Part shown: piece by piece, positions 56,861 to 64,000 of the stretch
Layout of the letters: the number at the start of each line of letters is the position of its first letter
How positions within the stretch are numbered: the first letter of the stretch is position 1
Assembly: GCA_038021145.1 (NCBI GenBank)
Contig: JBBPHT010000005.1
Coordinates: 744,001 to 808,000, forward strand
DNA: 64,000 nt
Direction of reading: 5' to 3'
Source of the DNA: Phyllosticta citriasiana
Taxonomy: Eukaryota > Ascomycota > Dothideomycetes > Botryosphaeriales > Phyllostictaceae
Position numbers and translations under genes: made by a program
Notes under the pieces: generated by a model
Database searches by the model: none
Told to the model about the DNA's origin: nothing
Seen by the model: the letters and a program-made list of their open reading frames with translations, nothing else

Positions 56861-59746
56861 ATGACCTCCCGCCCCCCCAGCGCCCTGTCCCTCTCGGCAC
56901 CCGTTCTCGACCGCAGGAAGGTCGGCGATGCTCCCTCGCCTTCGCCCACGCGCGATCGTCGCCGGAATGTGAGCGCCTTCGACGCCGCATGGCCCATTTC
57001 GCCCTCGGCCACCCTCAAAGCTTTTACCGAGGGCTTCGACTCTTCCACCAGCGGCCCCAACGACCAGACCCTCCTCGCATCGCTTTCCAACGCTTCTCCC
57101 GCCGAAAAGGACTTGGGGGTTCGAGTTGCCTCGGCTACTCACAAGATCAAGTCGTGGTGTGCCGAATTGGAACAATGGACCTGGCCGGAAACGTTTGAGG
57201 AGCCACCTCCTCGGCTGGACGGGATAGCAGAGGATTCGTCGGGGTCAAATGGCGTCCGCGCTGCGTATTGGGGCTCGCTACCCGCCGCGCGTGTCCAGGC
57301 ATACGGGGAGAGGCTCGACCAGATAAAAGACGAATTGGACGATCTCAACATGGACGAGCTGAAAGGACACATACTCGACATGTATCCCATGGACCGCTGG
57401 CAGTCGGCGCCGTCCGAAGGAAAGAAGCGCGCCGAATTGCATTTGCTAGACGACTTTTCCTACGTCGTAACCCATACCATGTTACAAGCTCTTCCGTGTC
57501 TGTCCTACCTCAACCAATTGACGCGCACGTGGACCATGAGGGTCGCCGTATTGCGCGACGTTCCCAAGTTCCTGGGCGGCCTAAAAGAGGCTAAAAAGGC
57601 ACTGCGTCTGGGTTGGGATTCTTTGATTCCTCCAAATGAACTGGAGCCATCACAAAAGGCTCTGGCCGAGTGGAAAGAAGCCGCCGAGACGATTCGCAGT
57701 GTGCTGGAAACTCAAGTCAGGAGTCTAGGGCAGAAACTTGACCGAATGCTCGATTCTCTTGAAGACATGAATGACACGCTCCCGGACCATTGGATAGACG
57801 ACTTCGAAGAACTCGAGGGCGAATACGGAAAATGGTGCTCTGACGCTCAACGCCGAATCTTCGAAGCCGACATGCTCATGTCTCGGCCGCCCGAGAAACT
57901 GACGCGTCCAACTTCGGCTCGCGGCGCGGATCAGCCCGTACCGTTTGGAGAAACCCGGTTAACCAGCCCAAGAGACAGTATTTTCTTGTCGCCCGAGGAC
58001 AGCCCTTTCACCTTGTTATCCGTAACATCAAACGATTCACCCAACCTTTCGGACCGAACCGGGGAACCTGCACCGGGTATCAACAGGTCCAGCACTATGT
58101 TTGGACTTGATTCTCCCTCAGGGAAACATGACCAGGGGCATCAGCGGAACCGGTCAAGCTCTGTCCCGCAACTGCACATCTCACCTTTCAAGCTTGCGCC
58201 AAAGATCCGACTCGAAACCATCGAAGGCACACCGACAAAACCTTCTCGTGTCTTCACCTTGAACCCCGACGCCATTGACAGTGACGAAGCAGAGGAATCC
58301 GAGGACAGCGCAAAGAGCTCAAGCATAAAGGAATCTGACGAACCTGCTCAAACTCGCAGGGCTTTCAGCCTTGCCGAACCTCTTTTCAAGCAGCAGGAAA
58401 GTGGCGATTCCCCAGCGAATGTCGAGTCTTCCGCGCCTTCAACCCCGACATCTCCTGAAAGCGGACGGCAACAGACCAAGGCTGAGCTTGCTACTGAAGA
58501 GAGCCCAGCCGAAGGGATGGTGGGCGAGAGTGCTGCAAGAAAAGCCGAAACTGTGACATCCTCAGACGCAGGTGACAATGTTCTCTCGGCTGGGACGACG
58601 CCGGAACGTGACATTGGGAGTAATTATCGCTCGGTCCGTTCGATGCGGTCGAATTCGAGCGTTGGTACCCCTGACGATTCTCCGTCCATCCGCGCTCTTC
58701 CAGGACGGAACACGAGACCTCGTCCTCCTCTCAACTCTGCAATGTTGAAGCGAGGTGCAAAGGGTCGGCAAACTGCTGCCATGTCCGCCGGCCGCGATTC
58801 GGACGACGACTCCAAAGTCTTTGAAAGGGGCTCATTGTCTCCGATAGAATCAACCTTCCGTCTTTCTCGAAAGAACCAACACCGGAGACAATCTAGCGCT
58901 ACGCAGGATTTGGAGGCTCAAATTCGCAAAATCATTACCTCGGTCCATGCACCGATTCATCTTTCTTCCAGTGGAGACAATTCGCCCACGGACTGGGCAT
59001 CCAGGTCAGTTCGCACATTCTCGGGATCTCGCGCTGGTTCTCGGCCTCCTTCATCCTTGCGTATGTCCCGCAAACCAAGTACGCCCTCGATGATTTTGTC
59101 TCCTGTCAAGCCTGAACACGGCTCTGGCAACGCACGTTCTTTCCAGCGAGATTCTGGTATCAAACTTTACCACCTTATCCAGCCCGGTCAGGATAAGCCA
59201 ATCAAGTTGTTTGTCCGTCGCGTCGGACCAAATGGCGAGAGAGTCATGGTCCGTGTTGGAGGCGGATGGGCTGACCTGGGCGAATACCTGCGGCAATACG
59301 TCGAGCACCACAGCCGACGCGTCGTCTCTGACAGCAAATTTGAGATTCTTGGGGTGGAGCACACGCCTGAAGGCGTCAGACCAACCAGTTCACACAGCAA
59401 TGCCGGATCCAACAAGTCAAAGTACCTCGGTACCCCTGGGACCGGCAACCCTGCGACCGGCAACAGCAACACGCCTGCATCCAGATCCCGGCCTGGGAGC
59501 GCCATGTCAAATTACAGCCTCATGGGAAGAGAAGATTTTGGAAATTCTGTTAGTTCGCAGAAGTCCTGGGCGGGCTCTGAAGTTGGCCTAGCAGGCCCCA
59601 ACACCAAAAAGCACGACCTTTCCGAGGAGAAGCTTGAATGGATCGAGGGCATGATGAACCAGGCTAGGATGCTCCACATGACCGACGAGAAGCCGGCCCC
59701 CACAAAGAAAATGTACGTGAAGCATGCCGAGAAGCATGGTCACTGA
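56861..59746 (+). CDS. KAR9-like cortical/microtubule protein with GAR (GAS2) domain
   Basis: A single exon encodes 961 aa. Residues 1-50 are basic and disordered. Residues about 70-340 form an all-helical, spectrin-like region (IKSWCAELEQWTWPETF, AYGERLDQIKDELDDLNMDEL, LPCLSYLNQLTRTWTMRVAVLRDVPKFLGGLKEAKKALRLGW, ALAEWKEAAETIRSVLE), the layout of KAR9-type spindle-orientation proteins. A long Ser/Pro-rich, probably phosphorylated, middle follows. Around residues 766-820 lies a GAR domain: YHLIQPGQDKPIKLFVRRV, VMVRVGGGWADLGEYLRQYVEHHSRR. This is the microtubule-binding GAS2 fold. The tail is Gly/Asn/Ser-rich and ends KMYVKHAEKHGH. Yeast Kar9 links Bim1/EB1 at plus ends to myosin; whether this protein does so is inference. 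The ATG context CCGCAATGA is acceptable. Confidence 0.85.
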   Translation: MTSRPPSALSLSAPVLDRRKVGDAPSPSPTRDRRRNVSAFDAAWPISPSATLKAFTEGFDSSTSGPNDQTLLASLSNASPAEKDLGVRVASATHKIKSWCAELEQWTWPETFEEPPPRLDGIAEDSSGSNGVRAAYWGSLPAARVQAYGERLDQIKDELDDLNMDELKGHILDMYPMDRWQSAPSEGKKRAELHLLDDFSYVVTHTMLQALPCLSYLNQLTRTWTMRVAVLRDVPKFLGGLKEAKKALRLGWDSLIPPNELEPSQKALAEWKEAAETIRSVLETQVRSLGQKLDRMLDSLEDMNDTLPDHWIDDFEELEGEYGKWCSDAQRRIFEADMLMSRPPEKLTRPTSARGADQPVPFGETRLTSPRDSIFLSPEDSPFTLLSVTSNDSPNLSDRTGEPAPGINRSSTMFGLDSPSGKHDQGHQRNRSSSVPQLHISPFKLAPKIRLETIEGTPTKPSRVFTLNPDAIDSDEAEESEDSAKSSSIKESDEPAQTRRAFSLAEPLFKQQESGDSPANVESSAPSTPTSPESGRQQTKAELATEESPAEGMVGESAARKAETVTSSDAGDNVLSAGTTPERDIGSNYRSVRSMRSNSSVGTPDDSPSIRALPGRNTRPRPPLNSAMLKRGAKGRQTAAMSAGRDSDDDSKVFERGSLSPIESTFRLSRKNQHRRQSSATQDLEAQIRKIITSVHAPIHLSSSGDNSPTDWASRSVRTFSGSRAGSRPPSSLRMSRKPSTPSMILSPVKPEHGSGNARSFQRDSGIKLYHLIQPGQDKPIKLFVRRVGPNGERVMVRVGGGWADLGEYLRQYVEHHSRRVVSDSKFEILGVEHTPEGVRPTSSHSNAGSNKSKYLGTPGTGNPATGNSNTPASRSRPGSAMSNYSLMGREDFGNSVSSQKSWAGSEVGLAGPNTKKHDLSEEKLEWIEGMMNQARMLHMTDEKPAPTKKMYVKHAEKHGH

Positions 59747-60613
59747 ACGGGCACGACAAGCCCATGTTTCATTTTGTTTCTTCATTCTTCTTGTTAGGCC
59801 CTGCATAGGCCTGGAGTTCTTTGGGATTTTCTGGCATCAAGAGATATCCATTTCAGGCTGGGTTATAGAGGCGGATTGGTATAACCGCGGAGAGGCAGTC
59901 TTGGCTTAAGAAAAGAGCGGGCTTCCGGGACGGGGCAACGGTGACGTGCAGGCAAAGGTAACTGACTGACGCTTCGACTTGTGATACCCTCATGAAGTAC
60001 GACGGGCATCAGATGCGGGGCACTGCATGTCAGGGGACGGCGTTTTCTACTCTTTGCTTTGTTCGATTCTTGGGTCAGTTGGAGTTTCCAAGAGCACTTT
60101 CGAGCTGTGGACAATCAACACTTACTAGTAAAACTGGTCCATTTCTGCTCGCACTGTGAAATTTAGAGGCGGAAGGGTCAGACGGCATGAGAAATGGAAA
60201 GGAAGGACTGAGTATGTACACGTTGCGGTCTCCTCCCCTCTACTGTCCAGTGCACTCAAGCGAACCAAGTGCCTTGGGTGTTGGCTCTCAGACCGCTCTC
60301 TCCTGCGCACAGACTCTGCTAGTGGCGGCGGGCCGACTCACCGCTGTCCGTTTTAGTCCAATAACGTCAACCGAACCGCCATAGGTACTGCCCTCTGCCA
60401 CAACACCACCAAGCGATTGCGCGCAACCAACCAGTCACCACTACAATCTCCAGCGACGGGCGCCCCCTTCAACCTTCAACAATCCTCCAGCAGCGGTCAT
60501 GGACTCTCCTTGAAAACCCGTCTCCACCTCGAATCCTTCCCCGCTAGCAAACCTGGCGACCGACTCATCACACGCTCGACCGAACCCTTCCGATCCAGAA
60601 CCAACACATCGCC
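59747..60613. other. Intergenic between KAR9-like and LSm1
   Basis: About 870 nt with no supported gene; 3' UTR, promoter and a C/A-rich 5' leader of LSm1. Confidence 0.5.
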
Positions 60614-61512
60614 ATGGAGAACCTCACCCTCCACGACGCTTCGCCTGCTCCAGGTGGCACGCCCCAACCGCCTCAACAACAAACGTCCGGCGCCCCGACG
60701 CCGCAACAACAGCCGGGCGGCCCACCGCCGCCGCCGACCATGACCGTGCCGCAGCTGCCGCCGCAGATGTTTACGACTGCTGCGCAGCTGCTGGACTTGA
60801 CCGACAGTCAGTGAGACCCAGGAGCAGACCAATTGGCCACAGCAAGAGAGCAACGAGGCAAAATGGCAGCGAGGTCGATTCGCTTCAGCTCCGGCGAAAC
60901 GGGCACTTTGGGACAAGGGCTGACCTGTTGTACGTGATGCAGAGAAGCTGATGGTGTCGCTGCGCGACGGGCGCAAATTGATCGGTGTGCTTAGAAGCTG
61001 GGATCAATTCGGTATGTAGGGCGCGGATTTTGGAGCGGCGCAGGAAGAGCAAGACGCATCATCATTGTTTTGCTGACGCCGACGCACCGCACTAGCGAAC
61101 CTCGTCCTCCAGGACACGATCGAGCGCATCTACGTGCAGAACCTGTACGCCGACATTCAGCGCGGCATCTTCCTTGTGCGTGGCGAGAACGTCTTGCTGC
61201 TAGGAGAAATCGTACGTATCTCCCTCCCGCCACATACCAGCCCACTCAACAAATCAACAACCGCAAACATGGAACAGCGTTTCGACGACTATAGATACAA
61301 GAGTGGCCTGCTGACCTCGAGTGCAACACCGCAAACAGGACCTCGACAAGGACGACTACATCCCCGAACCCTTCGAGCAAGCGCCCGTCGACAAGGTGTT
61401 TGCGCTGCAAAAGCAGGAGCAGGAGGAGCGCAAAAAGCGCGACAAGCGGCGCCGCGCCAAGCTGCAGACCCACGGCTTCGAGGGCGAGCAGAGCGGCGAG
61501 GCGCTCTTCTAA
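60614..61512 (+). CDS. LSM1: LSm1, Sm-like protein of the mRNA-decay LSm1-7 ring
   Basis: Subunit specific to the cytoplasmic LSm1-7-Pat1 complex that binds oligoadenylated mRNA 3' ends and promotes decapping. Exons 60614-60806, 60943-61011, 61096-61211 and 61339-61512 give 183 aa. The first about 55 residues are Pro/Gln-rich (PQPPQQQ, QQQPGGPPPPP). The Sm fold then reads AAQLLDLTDKKLMVSLRDGRKLIGVLRSWDQFANLVLQD (Sm1 motif) and GIFLVRGENVLLLGEI (Sm2 motif). The C-terminal arm is charged (DLDKDDYIPEPFEQ, KQEQEERKKRDKRRRAKLQ), as in LSm1 orthologues. Intron 1 splits the DKK codons, and its donor GTCAGT is confirmed by the conserved LLDLTDKKLMV sequence. Confidence 0.95.
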
Positions 61513-62236
61513 ACCAAAACAACTTAGCTTTTCGACCCAAACGCGCTGCCACTGCGTGGTTTGATCGACGGTCTTCTATGCCCGGCGCGTGCGGCTGCTA
61601 GCGAGGATCGCGGCCTTGATGCTTCCATTGCAGCAAGCATAGACGAACGAAGAAGAGAAGAGTAGGAGAAGTTTGTGGACAGGTGGACGCGGGATCAGCG
61701 ACAACAGCAGCGGCGATGGCGACAGACGCCACTCCTTAATCGCGAAGAGAACATCTGAAGAACAAGAGAGCGGATGGACCATAATCAGTGGCCACAGAAG
61801 CGGTGGTCGGGGCCGGGGCATTGATCTGTTTGGCCCGACGACGATCAACATGGCGAACGAGTCGTGGATGTTCGAAGCACGAGGAGCTTTCTTTGCGGTG
61901 ATTCAGGGATTGCAAAAGGCAAGGGAATGGATGGAATCGAGCGCGCAGAATATTGTGAAATGCGGCTCTTTTCGGGGGGTTAGGGGTGATGTGGATGGGT
62001 GTATGGACTGCTGACTATCACTTTCAATGCGATATTCCTTTTTGCCTCGTACTCATTTGCAATTGCTCATGTTAAGCTCTTGGGGGTATCATTCTTAAAC
62101 CACAATCGTCCCATCTAGCCACACACATATCATCTCTGTCAACGTAATCCCAGTCCGCTGTAAGGTCGTCTTCGCCATCCACGCCTCCGGCATACCTTAA
62201 CCATATGTCTCACTCCAATCACTTCATCACACCCGA
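61513..62236. other. Convergent intergenic, LSm1 / HIT protein
   Basis: About 720 nt with both 3' UTRs. No gene supported; a 113-codon plus frame lacks motifs. Confidence 0.5.
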
Positions 62237-63032
62237 TCAATCATCCCTCGCCTCTCCTCCTCCTCCTCCTCCTCCTCCTCCACCCCTCCTAACCAGCGCA
62301 ACCAACGCCACAAACTCCCTCACGCCCTCGCCCACCTCGCCCTCCCACGCCCGCATGCGCATCAGCTGCTTCACCGCCGCGCGATCCGCCACCTCCTGCT
62401 TCCACTGCCCGCCGCGGTATCCACCAGCACCAGCACCAGCGCCTCCCCGTCCTCCACGTCCGCGGCCGCGGCCCCGTCCCCTTCCGCGCCCGCCTCGATG
62501 GTGGTGGTGATGGAGATTTTGGTGATCGGCGGCGGCGTCGGCGAGCGTTGACGCGTCCGGCCCCTGCGTCGACGCGTAGATGCGTTGGAGTCGGTGGCGC
62601 AGGGCGGGGTAGCGTGTGAAGAGGGCGGCGAGGGAGGGGTGCGTCAGGAGGGGTGCGTGTGGAGAGTTGGAGGAGGAGGCTGGTTGCGCGGAGAGGGTGG
62701 AAGAAGAGGTGGTTGGAGCAGCGGTGGTCGTAGGATTTGGCGACGGGTTGGCGGCCGTGGTTGTGGGTGCGGAAGAGGAAGAGGCTGGGCCTGGGCCTGC
62801 GGCTGCGTCTGCATCTGCATGCGTCGTGGTTTTGTGCGCCTTGTAGCAGGCGATGGAGCAGCTGCAGCATCACGACCCGCGCGGGCACTCTGGTTAGCCT
62901 TCTTGCTGCGGTTGTGCTGTGTGTTTTGTTGCCTGTCTGCGCAGTTGAGACTCACTATCGCAGCTCACATGAAGGGCACTTGTATTTGGGAGGCTGGTCG
63001 GCGCAGACGCCGCAGGTTTGCGAGGGCGGCAT
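62237..63032 (-). CDS. HIT-type zinc-finger protein (ZNHIT3/Hit1-like) with RGG tract
   Basis: Exons 63032-62956 and 62861-62237 (94-nt intron, GTGAGT...CTGCAG) give 233 aa. The N-terminal HIT zinc finger is TCGVCADQPPKYKCPSCELR-Y-CSIACYKAHKTTH, with Cys pairs and the final Cys/His intact; the Tyr codon is split by the intron. Hit1-type proteins assist box C/D snoRNP assembly. After the finger comes an Ala/Pro/Thr/Ser-rich linker, then HAPLLTHPSLAALFTRYPALRHRLQRIYAST, a helix like those of the ZNHIT3 C-terminal domain. An unusual block follows: a His run, then Arg/Gly repeats (RGGRGRGRGRGRG) and GAGAGAGGYRGGQW. The end is KQEVADRAAVKQLMRMRAWEGEVGEGVREFVALVALV and a poly-Gly stretch before EARDD. 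The exon 2 frame lacks an early ATG, so it is easily missed. Orthology to Hit1 is likely, not certain. Confidence 0.82.
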
Positions 63033-63418
63033 GGTGGTGGAAGGTTTGACGAGGAGGAATAGCAGGCAGAGTCGTGGTGTGGTGGTGGTTGGTGGCATCG
63101 GAGATAGCATGGAGTTTGGGAACTTTTTCGCCTGCTGTGGCTCCGCTGCCCAGGCTTGGTGGCGCAAGCTCGGTTGTGGCGCATGGGACGATCCGATCCA
63201 GCAGAGCGTGCGTGCATGGCTTTCACATGTCCATCATCCATCATCCATCATGTACTCTGCTGATATTTGGAATTTTGCAGCATCAACAATAACAACATCG
63301 GTGTCGGCATTGTCATTCCCTTCCGCCGTATCTCACGTCGGGAGTGAGACGCCACGCGAGACGTTAACAAGTCGATTCTTCTATTCTTTTTGCCCTTCTC
63401 GACATTCCCTCCGACGTC
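63033..63418. other. Intergenic upstream of HIT gene
   Basis: About 390 nt between two minus-strand genes: HIT-gene promoter plus the 3' UTR of the gene at the window edge. Nothing else identified. Confidence 0.5.
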
Positions 63419-64000
63419 TCACAGCGCGACGTATACCCTCGTCATTGTCTGCTTTGCCGGGTAGAAGGGGTTGATTTTGCGCCCCCGCTCGTCCATCTCT
63501 TCGTACATTGTCGTACTGAACTTGGCCACCACCCTGCCCTTGAACGGTGCCGGCGGGTTGCTCCACGCCTTGGTCACTGCGTCATGCGAGCATTCGATCT
63601 GAATGCCGCGAAACCCCTTTGACGCGGCGACCTTCATGACGCACTGCGAGAGCGTCCACATCAGGCCTTGCGCCTCATATTCAACCCGCGTGGCCGTCGC
63701 GCAGCGGAAAAGAACCTGCTTGGGCCCCGTCGCCTTCCACGAACGTGGGTCTCGCCGGTCCAGGAGCTCGAGCTCTTGGCACATGAGCGCGTACGGCGGT
63801 AGTATGTCGACGAGCGGCTTCATCTTGTTCTTGTCCAGTGGGTTTATGCTGTCGTACGAGATGGCCACCGACACGAGGGGAAAGTCCATTTGCTCCAGCA
63901 GGTCCACCCCGTCTGCCTCGACGTCTCGTTCGTCCCAGTATAGCCGCCCACCGTTGGGTATGGAATCGGGGTTTTTGAAGGCGTACAGTTTGTCAAAGAC
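63419..64000 (-). CDS. Unrecognised protein, C-terminal part (5' end outside window)
   Basis: An open frame enters at the right edge and ends at 63419-63421, covering about 193 residues with no intron visible. Readable segments include FDKLYAFKNPDSIPNGG, LYWDERDVEADGVDLLEQMD, LLDRRDPRSWKATGPKQVLF, ATRVEYEAQGLMWTLSQCVM, AASKGFRGIQIECSHDAVTK and FYPAKQTMTRVYVAL. The order resembles the C-terminal half of a fungal acyl-CoA N-acyltransferase-like fold (a helix after LMW, then beta strand GIQIEC), but no acetyl-CoA loop is evident. I do not recognise the family. The gene is partial because of the window end, not broken. Confidence 0.7.
   Translation of the reverse strand, partial: VFDKLYAFKNPDSIPNGGRLYWDERDVEADGVDLLEQMDFPLVSVAISYDSINPLDKNKMKPLVDILPPYALMCQELELLDRRDPRSWKATGPKQVLFRCATATRVEYEAQGLMWTLSQCVMKVAASKGFRGIQIECSHDAVTKAWSNPPAPFKGRVVAKFSTTMYEEMDERGRKINPFYPAKQTMTRVYVAL

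Noticed and set aside
62289..62888. 199-codon minus frame MPARVVMLQLL...
   Set aside because: Wrong phase of the HIT gene; the correct phase continues the zinc finger (CSIACYKAHK) and stays open to 62237.

Overview
This window is filamentous-fungal nuclear DNA. Genes are dense, lie on both strands and carry many short introns (about 50-100 nt, GT-AG with CTAAC/CTGAC-like branch sites). The gene content is typical of Pezizomycotina: an eisosome protein, a MYST-PHD acetyltransferase, a USP1-like septation protein, GH76 and a HeLo-like/ankyrin protein. I infer a Sordariomycete, perhaps Hypocreales, but nothing in the sequence fixes the genus. There is no plasmid, phage, CRISPR or rRNA content, and I saw no convincing tRNA or transposon.

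Layout. 0.7-10 kb (minus): a DnaJ/Caj1-type co-chaperone, eIF4E, squalene synthase (ERG9), and a HeLo-like N-terminus + TPR-like + ankyrin protein. 11-23.4 kb (plus): an 11-exon MFS sugar/polyol transporter with a 7-nt microexon, an eisosome core protein (PIL1/LSP1), and a full-length ABCC transporter. 23.9-25.7 kb (minus): a cytochrome P450 convergent with the ABC transporter. 28.2-32.8 kb (plus): a second MFS sugar transporter and a secreted GH76 mannanase of the DCW1/DFG5 type. 33.4-36.2 kb (minus): a USP1-like coiled-coil protein. 36.9-38.6 kb: an arylamine N-acetyltransferase homologue (plus) convergent with a four-exon NDUFA1-like complex I subunit (minus). 39.2-42.8 kb (plus): a SAS3/KAT6-type histone acetyltransferase. 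43.6-47.5 kb (minus): a SNF2/Rad5-like ATPase, divergent from a cyclin-box gene (47.9-49.0 kb, plus). 49-52 kb: a long gene-poor stretch rich in simple repeats. 52-54.2 kb (minus): two tandem small proteins sharing a C-terminal beta-alternating motif. 55.5-61.5 kb (plus): a DUF2470 membrane protein, a KAR9-like protein with a GAR/GAS2 domain, and LSm1. 62.2-64 kb (minus): a HIT zinc-finger protein with an RGG tract and the 3' part of an unrecognised protein that runs off the window.

Most genes are housekeeping: translation, sterols, membrane domains, chromatin, mRNA decay and respiration. Accessory interest lies in the ABCC-P450 pair (possible efflux/detoxification), the HeLo-like/ankyrin protein (possible relative of fungal cell-death receptors), the NAT whose catalytic Cys position is Ser, and the tandem small-protein pair whose stop codons both overlap a perfect 5' splice site. 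Exon structures were assigned by eye from reading frame, splice consensus and remembered family motifs, with no search or alignment run. No single system here is demonstrably new.
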